From positions 1-21,834 of the forward strand of contig JACRNK010000028.1 of the NCBI GenBank assembly GCA_016234985.1: a stretch of 21,834 nt of DNA, read 5' to 3'. How positions within the stretch are numbered: position 1 is the stretch's first letter; every line of letters starts with the position of its first letter. The notes under the pieces were generated by a model. It saw nothing but the letters and a program-made list of their open reading frames with translations. It had not been told where the DNA came from and ran no database searches. The stretch is from Deltaproteobacteria bacterium (GTDB lineage: Bacteria; Desulfobacterota; GWC2-55-46; UBA9637). The translations under genes were made by a program, and so were the position numbers. This document shows positions 7,901 through 14,132 of the stretch, in pieces.

Positions 7901-10174
7901 GAGAACGGGACATTGGCCTCGTGTTCAGCCCCGGATTCTGCTATAAAGGCATTCTCAGATGTGAAATATCTGTGGGAGGCAGGAAAGAAGCTGGCTTTGA
8001 GGCGGCCTGATGTAGATGGCCTTATTCCTGCGCGGAATTTGTTCACGGCAACCAAAGTTAGAAGAGGGGCTTCGGAGATATATGATTTTACGGGCGATAA
8101 TGCCTTTACCAGTTCCAATATAACAAATGACACAAGCGACTGTTCCGGTCTTTCAGGCGACAGGTTTACCTTATGCAATGCGCTTGACCGCGATACTACG
8201 GACACGGCGGCGTATGATGGTAGCGCTTCGAATATCGTGCGTTATGTCCGGGGCGAATGTCTGGAGACAGGGGTTAACGGCAACACTGCATGCGGGGCGA
8301 CAGCCGGCTCCACATACAGGGACAGAAGAATAACTGTATCAGGGGGCGATGCAAACGGCAATGTCTGGAAACTCGGCGACATCATCAGTTCAACGCCAAA
8401 GGTCTTTGCAAACACGCCTTTGAATACATACCACATAGATTACGGCGACAGCACCTATTATAACTATGTGACGAGCAACGGCTATAAACGGAAGTCTTCC
8501 CTTGCCTTTGTCGGCGCAAATGACGGCGTGCTCCATGCCTTCAGGGTCGGGTATCTGAAGGATACAGGCCTTGATTCAGGGGTGAAGGCGTTATTCAAAA
8601 ATTTCTTCGGTACCACAGCAACTGACTATACCACCGAAGATACCTCAAACCCAAACGACAAACTCGGCGACGAGGCGTGGGGATATATACCGTTTAATGC
8701 CTTTCCGTATCTAAAGTATCTGGCAAACACAGGCTACTGCCATATCTATTACAACGACCTTTCCGTTCGGCTTGTGGATGCAAGTCTTGGGTGCAGCGAT
8801 GCCTCTTGTGACGGGCCGACAGAGGACAGGACTTATGACACTTCTGACAGCACAAAGAGAAGTTGGAGGAGCATCCTCATTGGCGGCATGAGATTCGGCG
8901 GCGGGTGTTCAGGCGGCACGCCGGATAAGCCGGCTACAGTTTCAGGCACAGCAGGCTATTCGGCCTACTATGCCATTGACATCACAGACCCTGAAAACCC
9001 GGCGCCGCTCTGGGAATTTTCTGACGCAGACATGGGCTATGCAACCACGTTTCCATCTGTGATAAGGACAGGCGATACGAGTAAAAACGGCTACTGGTAT
9101 GCTGTTATCGGCTCAGGCTCCAAAACAATGCCAAAGAGCAATACAGACATTTCCAGAGCGGATACCGGCTACATCTATATTTTGAATTTGAAGACAGGCG
9201 AGCTTGTGAAGAAGCTCGCCCTTGACCATACTGCCATTGTGGGCGACATCCTTGCCATAGACGCCGACAAGAATTATAGTACAGAAAAAATATATTTCGG
9301 CACATCCTATCTGGACACAACATGGAAAGGGAAGGTTGTAAGCGTAGCCATACCGAATCAGGACCTCTCCACATGGACTCCAAACCTTTCCACATGGACT
9401 GAGGCGTCGCCAACGGATATTAAATATATCTTTGCGGACAGCTATCCATTTACTGCATCCCCTGACGCTACAAAGGATGCGGACGGAAATATCTGGGTCT
9501 ATGCGGGCTCGGGCAAATATTACAGCGATATTGACGACAGCGACACATCAACACAGTTGTTCCTTGGAATAAAGGATAAGGATTCAGGCATCACTTATCC
9601 TGTATCCACCAGCACGACGGGCTTTGTTGACAGGACAACCACCGACACAACATACACCACCATTACAGGGACATCGCAGGTATGTATGTATGATTCGGCA
9701 GCCCCCGCGGGTTTTAAATTCAAGACCGTTACAACTTCAGTTAGCGGGGCGTCCACAGTATCAACACCTACTGTTGGTTGGTATCTATTCCTTACCTCAG
9801 GCGAGCGCGTTATAACAAGACCCCTTGCAGTAGGCGGGCTTGTGGATTTTTTAACCTATAAACCGGATGCCTCCGACCCCTGTTCTTACGGCGGAAGTTC
9901 TTATCTCTATGCAGTGGGCTATACAACAGGCGTTGCGCCGACAAATATTGCAATTATGTCGCCTGACGCTGTATCAGGCGGCACAGTTAAGAAGGGTATC
10001 CTGCTTGGTCCCGGCGCGCCCCCAACAGGCGAGGCAATCATCATCCCGCCGCCAAAGGAAGGGCAGGAGACGCTTAAAAAGAAGATACAGATAGCAACCG
10101 GCGTTATAATTGAGGCTGAAAATACGCCGGTAACATCCGTTATATCCAAAGTGGTTCACTGGCTGAAGAAGTAA
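4967..10174 (+). CDS. pilY1: PilY1-like pilus tip adhesin/assembly protein with inserted Ig-like domains
   Basis: The 1735-residue protein starts at ATG 4967 behind GGAGGG (7-nt spacer). A Sec signal peptide covers about residues 1-26. A VWA-like region follows; its MIDAS motif reads DNSCD (residues 50-54), so the last Ser of DxSxS is replaced. Two putative-Ig (He_PIG-like) modules interrupt it at about 287-388 and 395-485, with hallmark phrases such as GSLPPGLTF and LSGTPATAGTYSFRV. The VWA region resumes, with KNFVLTLSSAYDVG near 750 where a TDG motif is usual. The C-terminal beta-propeller holds FVGANDGVLHAFRVG near 1180 and a calcium-loop-like DADKNYSTE at 1432-1440, the place of the PilY1 Ca site. 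PilY1 caps the minor pilin complex and can act in adhesion or surface sensing. It is larger than the classic members (about 1000-1200 residues). Confidence 0.93.
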   Translation: MRKLTCLLAMILIIVGWAMPTMLHAAMDNYCSAPPYVTRSIQPNIMILLDNSCDMLNPAYDHATNYDNNTTYTGYFISNAYYAEDNNRFKVVEQNVATSAAYLRTSYVVGATTYTIVYKGNFMNYLIMSRFDLLQKIITGGNAAVPRTAGGASTVRSMSGTTCGSVGAWPAWTTTYLDTTSANNTNNTAYSGCNFIVDSGYLKIEDATPGLCTLPAAVFALTPKDENSTFFAKAVKRLKILEIYDTFLTLLNGTGRLFADAGSFVARSMERIDIVKSAAAVGAYGVSISTSSPLPAGTVTVAYSTTISATVANDSEPPSALTWSITSGSLPPGLTFASTTCSANPSCSITLSGTPATAGTYSFRVHIAAQNSKSPTPRSASVDKDFSLTISSGPSYNLSITTPTLPSGTTSSTYLQTIDVSQTGCAVTPVYTWTLQSGYLPFGLFLTTESALGVDKNGDGDTTDAVISGNTCPFTSTGATTGVIGNSGATCLKTDTFSVVSGKSYQVSTCSTGGDGGSYTGDTWLNLSGVYSGSNDNSCSLGSKLTFTAGSSGTETVCQSTYSAHTVGTGAYPADTTWSYNIKNTTDNKQCADTFDFTVRVSATCSGADMGYAERALSIAIAAITSNRSKTYRLWVDVGKDINNNDLPSDASTGLIQSFWEDARWGMTTFDQVGATVRVKVDECLGGNALTTFLNSIDGTVPSNVTSAHLSDAYHGIIKYFKDESQNSAAGWYGGCTDPFTGDTVSCRKNFVLTLSSAYDVGFNATDRTSYTQATGCAATYSGVTVSTNPFIQNACYAYQNDLRTDKDGTQNLYHYAVYTFAKDTEAVSTYNGNGATRAINKAILKDASLSSGGGKFYDASQGTEVQAKLMQAITDILGKAASGTAVSVLTTSSRGVGSMVQAYFLPTKLEGTRDVLWTGYTQNIWIDPKDNLREDTTNDYQLKLDSTVSGGDNVIKLYFDTAANETKVATFTTDGNGENGTLASCSAPDSAIKAFSDVKYLWEAGKKLALRRPDVDGLIPARNLFTATKVRRGASEIYDFTGDNAFTSSNITNDTSDCSGLSGDRFTLCNALDRDTTDTAAYDGSASNIVRYVRGECLETGVNGNTACGATAGSTYRDRRITVSGGDANGNVWKLGDIISSTPKVFANTPLNTYHIDYGDSTYYNYVTSNGYKRKSSLAFVGANDGVLHAFRVGYLKDTGLDSGVKALFKNFFGTTATDYTTEDTSNPNDKLGDEAWGYIPFNAFPYLKYLANTGYCHIYYNDLSVRLVDASLGCSDASCDGPTEDRTYDTSDSTKRSWRSILIGGMRFGGGCSGGTPDKPATVSGTAGYSAYYAIDITDPENPAPLWEFSDADMGYATTFPSVIRTGDTSKNGYWYAVIGSGSKTMPKSNTDISRADTGYIYILNLKTGELVKKLALDHTAIVGDILAIDADKNYSTEKIYFGTSYLDTTWKGKVVSVAIPNQDLSTWTPNLSTWTEASPTDIKYIFADSYPFTASPDATKDADGNIWVYAGSGKYYSDIDDSDTSTQLFLGIKDKDSGITYPVSTSTTGFVDRTTTDTTYTTITGTSQVCMYDSAAPAGFKFKTVTTSVSGASTVSTPTVGWYLFLTSGERVITRPLAVGGLVDFLTYKPDASDPCSYGGSSYLYAVGYTTGVAPTNIAIMSPDAVSGGTVKKGILLGPGAPPTGEAIIIPPPKEGQETLKKKIQIATGVIIEAENTPVTSVISKVVHWLKK

Positions 10175-10180
10175 AAGTTA

Positions 10181-10241
10181 TGTAGGGGCAGGCCACCGTG
10201 CCTGCCCTTTTAGGGGCAACCACAGGGGGATTGCCCCTACA
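10181..10241. repeat. Palindromic TGTAGGGGCA...TGCCCCTACA element after pilY1
   Basis: A perfect 10-bp inverted repeat (10181-10190 with 10232-10241) encloses a GC-rich hairpin. It looks like another dispersed palindrome family, distinct from the GTCATTCC elements. It begins 7 nt after the pilY1 stop codon. It also generates a false upstream start (GTG at 10198) for the next gene. Confidence 0.75.
10186..10211 (+). terminator. Probable intrinsic terminator of pilY1
   Basis: GGGCAGGC (10186-10193) pairs with GCCTGCCC (10200-10207) over a 6-nt loop and is followed directly by TTTT. The U-tract is short, so termination may be partial. It is part of the larger palindrome at 10181-10241. Confidence 0.55.
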
Positions 10242-10293
10242 TTTTTCCCCTTCCTTTTCCCATGTTTTTATGCTACCTATTCCACTATCTTCT

Positions 10294-11130
10294 ATGGCGC
10301 AAAAACCTAAAAGAACTCCTGCAGCAAAAAGACCGGCCTCTCCGCGGGTTAAAAACAAGGATGGCACGATTATCGTCCCTGTTCAGGCCATGGCCGCTCC
10401 CTGGTATTTTCAGAGGAGAAATTTCATTCTTATCATTATCGGGGCTATACTCCTCCTTGTCCTTGTCTTGCAATGGCTGGGAAATAAAGAGCCTGAGACG
10501 ACTAAAACCGCGCAACAGATTTCCAAACCTATCCAGCCAAAACCGGAGGCCGTTTATCAGGAGACCCAAAAGGCCGATATAATTCCTAAAATCATCTCAA
10601 TAAAATTGTCCCCTTCATCGCCTGTCAAGGGGGATACTATCAAGGCCGAGGTATTGACGGCCGGTGAAGGGGCAACCGTTTCTTATGAGTGGAGGAAAAA
10701 CGGAGAGCCGCTTAATGCAGCCGGAGACGCCTTGTCGTCTGACTTTAAAAAGGGCGACGCCATATCCCTCACGGTTGTGCCGTCGGACGGAAAACAGAAG
10801 GGGGCGCCTGCTACGGTTGTTACCCATATCTTTAATTCTGCGCCGGTAATAACTTCAACGATTAAGGATTCAAAATTCAGCGACAATGTTTTTACCTATC
10901 AGGTAAAGGCGGAAGATCCGGACGATGATATCCTTACCTATTCTCTTCTGGGCTGGCCGGAAGGGATGGCCATTGACTCTAAAACAGGATTTATAAAATG
11001 GGCAGCCCCTGCGGGATTTAAAGGCAAGGCAAATGTTATGCTGTCGGTCAATGACGGGGCAGGCGGAGAGGCCAAGCAAATCTTCAGCATCCAGATAAAT
11101 CAGCGCAATCAGGTTTCAGTTGTTCCGTGA
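10294..11130 (+). CDS. Membrane-anchored protein with Ig-like/cadherin-like domains, function unknown
   Basis: This 278-residue protein has a basic, Pro-rich cytoplasmic N-terminus, one membrane segment (about residues 44-62, NFILIIIGAILLLVLVLQWL) and an extracytoplasmic region. The outer part has a first beta-rich Ig-like module (about 95-178, with SYEWRKNGEPL). A putative-Ig (He_PIG-like) module follows at about 182-275, with AEDPDDDILTYSLLGWPEGM then GFIKWAAP. The same module class is inserted in PilY1 just upstream, so an assembly or anchoring role with the pilus is a reasonable inference, not shown. I chose ATG 10294 because translation upstream would run into the palindromic repeat; ATG 10270 is the alternative. 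Neither has a clear Shine-Dalgarno. Confidence 0.75.
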   Translation: MAQKPKRTPAAKRPASPRVKNKDGTIIVPVQAMAAPWYFQRRNFILIIIGAILLLVLVLQWLGNKEPETTKTAQQISKPIQPKPEAVYQETQKADIIPKIISIKLSPSSPVKGDTIKAEVLTAGEGATVSYEWRKNGEPLNAAGDALSSDFKKGDAISLTVVPSDGKQKGAPATVVTHIFNSAPVITSTIKDSKFSDNVFTYQVKAEDPDDDILTYSLLGWPEGMAIDSKTGFIKWAAPAGFKGKANVMLSVNDGAGGEAKQIFSIQINQRNQVSVVP

Positions 11131-11139
11131 CCATGCGCC

Positions 11140-11167
11140 CCTGTTAGCCCTAACAGGTCGTCTTTTT
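11140..11167 (+). terminator. Possible intrinsic terminator after the Ig-like membrane protein
   Basis: CCTGTTA (11140-11146) pairs with TAACAGG (11151-11157) over the loop GCCC. A T-rich run TTTTT (11163-11167) begins 5 nt later. Stem GC content is modest and the T-run is displaced, so this is a moderate call. It would separate the pilY1 block from the HTH-pilMNOPQ block. Confidence 0.45.
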
Positions 11168-11169
11168 CT

Positions 11170-11248
11170 GTCATTCCCGAGGTTTTTATCGGGAATCCAG
11201 TTCTTGTAAATTCAATAAGTTATGGATTCCCGCTTTCGCGGGAATGAC
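11170..11248. repeat. Composite palindromic element, copy B
   Basis: GTCATTCCCG (11170) to CGGGAATGAC (ending 11248). The left half folds as ATTCCCGA/TCGGGAAT and the right half as ATTCCCGC/GCGGGAAT around TTTC. This is the shortest and most canonical of the four copies. Unlike copies A, C and D, I find no convincing additional outer inverted repeat. Confidence 0.85.
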
Positions 11249-11291
11249 AACTTTTTGGTTCAATTCGGACTTTTTCCGCAGCCTGCTAATC

Positions 11292-11359
11292 ATATAATTT
11301 TATATAATTTAATATAATTTAAAAAAATACTTGACAATTAAATAAAATTGGACTAAAGT
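11292..11359 (+). promoter_or_regulatory. Sigma-70-type promoter with phased A/T tracts, before the HTH gene and pilMNOPQ
   Basis: The -35 box TTGACA (11331-11336) is perfect; a 17-bp spacer leads to TAAAGT (11354-11359, 4 of 6). Immediately upstream, ATATAATTT recurs at 11292, 11302 and 11312, exactly 10 bp apart, as expected for an UP element or an intrinsically bent segment. CAATT (11335-11339) and AATTG (11346-11350) form an inverted repeat across the spacer that could be an operator. Predicted transcription start is near 11366, only about 5 nt before the ATG at 11371. Confidence 0.75.
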
Positions 11360-11370
11360 TAGCGTGAAAT

Positions 11371-11577
11371 ATGCCAAATATGACAAAGAATAACTTAAGA
11401 AAGATTAGAGAAGAACTTTTGATAAGCAAGGCCGAACTTGCCAGAAAGGCGGGCATTTCTTCTCTTACCATAGACAGGGTTGAGAACGGTTACGATTGCA
11501 GGGTTGACACCAAGCGGAAGATTATTCAGGCGTTGGGGCTTAAACTTTCTGAAAAGGATAAGGTGTTTAAAGGGTGA
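11371..11577 (+). CDS. Small XRE-family helix-turn-helix DNA-binding protein
   Basis: This 68-residue protein consists almost entirely of a Cro/C1-type HTH: LRKIREELLISKAELARKAG then ISSLTIDRVENGY, followed by TKRKIIQALGLKLSEKDKVF. There is no second domain, so it is either a stand-alone repressor/activator or an accessory DNA-binding protein. It lies behind a strong promoter and 76 nt before pilM, so it is probably the first gene of the pilMNOPQ transcript and may regulate it. I recall similar small HTH genes next to pilM in Geobacter-like genomes, not verified here. The start is either ATG 11371 or ATG 11380; neither has a Shine-Dalgarno, and the transcript may be leaderless. An antitoxin role is unlikely because there is no partner toxin gene. 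Confidence 0.85.
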   Translation: MPNMTKNNLRKIREELLISKAELARKAGISSLTIDRVENGYDCRVDTKRKIIQALGLKLSEKDKVFKG

Positions 11578-11597
11578 TGTTGGTCACAGATAATTGC

Positions 11598-11625
11598 AGG
11601 CAATAGGTGATAGGCAATAGGCAAT
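11598..11625. repeat. Heptamer array between the HTH gene and pilM
   Basis: Four 7-bp units: AGGCAAT, AGGTGAT, AGGCAAT, AGGCAAT. Read in triplets it contains TAG, unlike the arrays that lie inside genes in this window, which are free of stops in the coding strand. It sits just upstream of the pilM start duplication. Confidence 0.8.
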
Positions 11626-11632
11626 AGAAAAA

Positions 11633-11741
11633 GCAAAATGGAGCAAGTGGACAATGGCATTTTCGTTATTTAAAAAAACCGATGTGGCAAAATGGAGCAA
11701 GTGGACAATGGCATTTTCGTTATTTAAAAAAACCGATGTGG
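11633..11741. repeat. Perfect tandem duplication over the pilM translation start
   Basis: A 55-bp sequence occurs at 11633-11687 and again at 11687-11741 (period 54 bp, one shared base) with no mismatch. Each copy carries the same GGAG, the ATG and the first 11 codons (MAFSLFKKTDV). Because 54 is a multiple of 3, the two starts (11654 and 11708) are in one frame. Confidence 0.95.
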
Positions 11742-12772
11742 TCGGTCTGGATATAGGCTCCAATTCCATCAAGATTATCCAGCTTGCCCCTACCAAAAAA
11801 GGGTGGAAACTGGCGAATCTGGGCATGACCCAGCTTCCGCCCGAGGCTATTGTTGACGGCTCCATTATAGATTCCATGACTGTTGTAAGCGCTATAAAAG
11901 AGCTTGCTGTCCAACAGGGTATAAAAATAAAGGATTGCGTTTCCGCTCTCACAGGCCATTCTGTGATTATGAAAAAGGTGAACCTGCCGGTTATGACTGA
12001 GGCGGAACTCGCGGAGTCCATTCAGTGGGAGGCAGAGCAGTATATCCCCTTCCCCATGGCAGATGTGTATATAGACTTTCAAATACTCGGCGCGGATACG
12101 GAAGGCAGAGGGCAGATGGAGGTTATGCTTGTTGCGGTAAAAAAAGATGTTATAAATGATTACACCAATGTTATAAAAGAAGCGGGGCTTATTCCCGTGA
12201 TTGTGGATGTGGATTCGTTTGCGCTGGAGAATATGTTTGAGATGAATTATGCCATTGCGCCGGCTGAAAACATAGCAATAGTCAATATTGGCGCAACCAT
12301 TACAAGCATAAATATCCTGCGCGGCGGGGTAACTATATTTACCAGAGCAATACCTCTTGGCGGAAACCAATTTACAGAGGAGATACAAAAGGCGCTGGGC
12401 GTGAGCTTTAAAGATGCGGAAACCTTAAAGCTTGGCGGCGAGGTGAGCGGCATAGAGGCAGGCGGCGTCCCTGAAATAGTTGAGCGGGTTTCAGTCAACG
12501 TCGCTCTTGAAGTGAAGAGAAGCATAGATTTTTTTCTCGGCAGCGCGCCGGGGATATTTATCAGCAAGATTTATTTTGGCGGCGGCTGCGCAAAGACAAA
12601 GGGTTTGCCTGCCATTATACAGGAGAGGACTGCTGTGCCTGTCGAGATGATTAACCCGTTTGCCAATGTGGAATGCAATCCCAAGAAATTTGCCCCGGAG
12701 TATATTAAGGATATTGCGTCATACTTTGCCGTTGCCGTCGGTCTTGGCATAAGGAAGGTTGGCGACAAATGA
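11654..12772 (+). CDS. pilM: PilM, actin-like ATPase of the T4P alignment complex
   Basis: PilM is a cytoplasmic FtsA/actin-fold protein that binds ATP and the N-terminal peptide of PilN. Visible motifs are VVGLDIGSNSIK (first phosphate loop), VNIGATITSINILRGG (second phosphate loop) and YFGGGCAKTKGL (adenosine loop). From ATG 11654 the protein has 372 residues; from ATG 11708 it has 354, which matches the family, where the VGLDIGS motif lies about 10 residues from the start. The first 18 residues come from a tandem duplication of the start region, and both ATGs have the same GGAG 10 nt upstream, so two N-terminal forms may be made. The stop codon overlaps the pilN ATG (ATGA), indicating tight coupling. 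Confidence 0.95.
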   Translation: MAFSLFKKTDVAKWSKWTMAFSLFKKTDVVGLDIGSNSIKIIQLAPTKKGWKLANLGMTQLPPEAIVDGSIIDSMTVVSAIKELAVQQGIKIKDCVSALTGHSVIMKKVNLPVMTEAELAESIQWEAEQYIPFPMADVYIDFQILGADTEGRGQMEVMLVAVKKDVINDYTNVIKEAGLIPVIVDVDSFALENMFEMNYAIAPAENIAIVNIGATITSINILRGGVTIFTRAIPLGGNQFTEEIQKALGVSFKDAETLKLGGEVSGIEAGGVPEIVERVSVNVALEVKRSIDFFLGSAPGIFISKIYFGGGCAKTKGLPAIIQERTAVPVEMINPFANVECNPKKFAPEYIKDIASYFAVAVGLGIRKVGDK

Positions 12773-13344
12773 TAAAAATAAACCTTTTGCCTGTCCGGGC
12801 AGCAAAAAAGAAGGAAACAATAAGGCAGCAGGCTTCCATCGCAGGATTAAGCATTGTCCTGCTGCTCATCGTCCTCGGGATATTATACTTTTCCATCAGC
12901 AAAACAATAACCGGGATCCAGGAGTCCGTAAGCGGTCAGGAGAAAGAGATTGCGCGGCTTGACAAGGAGATTGGAGAATTAAAGAACGTTGAAGGCGAAA
13001 ATAAGGTTATTTTAGACAAGTTGAATATTGTCAAGCAGCTTGAGGTGAACAGAAGGCAGCACCTTAAACTGTTTGCCGATATTGCCGGCGCCATCCCTGA
13101 AAAATTGTGGATTGACTCTTTGAAGGAGGCAGGGCAAAATATTACAATAATGGGTTTTGCCTCCGGCGATGAAGTGGTCGCGGATTTTATGCGGCGGCTT
13201 GAGAAAAACCTTGCTCCATGGAAGGTTGAGCTTGAGATTGTAAACCAGGTGGAAAAGGAAAAGCAAAAAGTGGCCGGTTTCACCATTAAGCTTGAAAAGC
13301 CGAAAGAAACAGCGCCGCCGCCTGCGGCTAAACCAAAGGCATAA
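12769..13344 (+). CDS. pilN: PilN, T4P inner-membrane alignment protein
   Basis: This 191-residue bitopic protein starts with MIKINLLP, the conserved cytoplasmic peptide that docks into PilM. One membrane helix follows (about residues 25-43), then a periplasmic coiled coil (about 50-80), then a ferredoxin-like fold region (for example LWIDSLKEAGQNITIMGFA). The C-terminus is a Pro/Ala/Lys tail. PilN pairs with PilO in the periplasm to link PilM with PilP/PilQ. The ATG overlaps the pilM stop. A 198-nt gap with a palindromic element separates pilN from pilO, which is odd because these two genes are normally adjacent or overlapping. Confidence 0.95.
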   Translation: MIKINLLPVRAAKKKETIRQQASIAGLSIVLLLIVLGILYFSISKTITGIQESVSGQEKEIARLDKEIGELKNVEGENKVILDKLNIVKQLEVNRRQHLKLFADIAGAIPEKLWIDSLKEAGQNITIMGFASGDEVVADFMRRLEKNLAPWKVELEIVNQVEKEKQKVAGFTIKLEKPKETAPPPAAKPKA

Positions 13345-13362
13345 TAAATAAGAAGTGAAGGT

Positions 13363-13483
13363 TCTTGCAAAAGTCTAAAATAGTCGTCATTCCGGCGTGT
13401 TTTTAGCCGGAATCCAGAGGTTTTTAAGACAAAAGATACTGGATTCCGGCTTAAGGACTGCCGGAATGACGAGTTTTGCAAGA
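13363..13483. repeat. Composite palindromic element, copy C (pilN-pilO gap)
   Basis: The core has perfect 12-bp termini, TCGTCATTCCGG (13384-13395) and CCGGAATGACGA (13461-13472). Inner hairpins are ATTCCGGC/GCCGGAAT (left) and ATTCCGGC/GCCGGAAT (right). It is nested in an outer inverted repeat TCTTGCAAAA (13363-13372) and TTTTGCAAGA (13474-13483). The C-variant has CCGG where the other copies have CCCG, and the change is present in both arms of both hairpins, so pairing is kept. Confidence 0.88.
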
Positions 13484-13542
13484 GGCTCAGTTGAATTAAT
13501 ATTATTCTGAATAGCTTTTACTGTATTTAAGAAAAAAAACTT

Positions 13543-14130
13543 ATGCAATTACCTGACATAAATGTAATATTCAAATTGCCGCTTTCCAAAAAACTTCTGA
13601 TACTTGGGGCAGTATGGCTTATCATTATAGGTCTTTTTTATTGGTTTTTATACAGCGGTAAATTGGCGGAAAAAAGCGCCTTAAACACAAAGCTTGAAGG
13701 GCTAAAGAATAATGTTGCGGACAAACAGAGGATAGCAGGCAATCTCCCGAAGCTTAAAAAAGAGAGGGAGGATTTAAACAATCAACTGTCGCAGGCGCTT
13801 GCCCAATTGCCGAATGAAAAGGAGATTGCAAATCTTCTTGCCAGCATATCCGACGCTGCCAGAGGGTCGCGATTGGATATATTGACCTTTAAGCCGGGCA
13901 AAGAAACGGCAAAGGGTTTTTATGCCGAGGTTACGATTGACATGAAGGTGGAAGGCGGCTACGGCAGCCTCTTTTCATTCTTTGAAAAGGTTGCGGAACT
14001 GCCGAGGATAGTTAATATAAACGGCTTAAACATAACAAGCGGCAAAGAGGTCAGAGGAGATATTATGTTGTCGGCTGCATTTACAGCAACAACATTTAAA
14101 TTCCTGTCTCAGCCGGAGGCAAAGAAGTAG
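13543..14130 (+). CDS. pilO: PilO, T4P inner-membrane alignment protein
   Basis: This 195-residue bitopic protein has a short cytoplasmic N-terminus, a membrane helix at about residues 18-38 (LLILGAVWLIIIGLFYWFL), a periplasmic coiled coil (about 40-90, with KLKKEREDLNNQLSQALAQLP) and a C-terminal ferredoxin-like region. It matches PilO in length and order. PilO forms heterodimers with PilN and contacts PilP. No strong Shine-Dalgarno precedes the ATG. It follows the palindromic element at 13363-13483, so its translation cannot be coupled directly to pilN. The stop codon lies 2 nt before the first possible pilP start. Confidence 0.94.
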   Translation: MQLPDINVIFKLPLSKKLLILGAVWLIIIGLFYWFLYSGKLAEKSALNTKLEGLKNNVADKQRIAGNLPKLKKEREDLNNQLSQALAQLPNEKEIANLLASISDAARGSRLDILTFKPGKETAKGFYAEVTIDMKVEGGYGSLFSFFEKVAELPRIVNINGLNITSGKEVRGDIMLSAAFTATTFKFLSQPEAKK

Positions 14131-14132
14131 AT

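Noticed and set aside
10198..10293. GTG start at 10198 for the Ig-like membrane protein
   Set aside because: It lies inside the palindromic repeat after pilY1 and has no Shine-Dalgarno; ATG 10294 is preferred.
11371..11577. HTH gene as antitoxin of a toxin-antitoxin pair
   Set aside because: No toxin-like gene is adjacent; the neighbour is pilM, and the gene sits behind the likely pilMNOPQ promoter.
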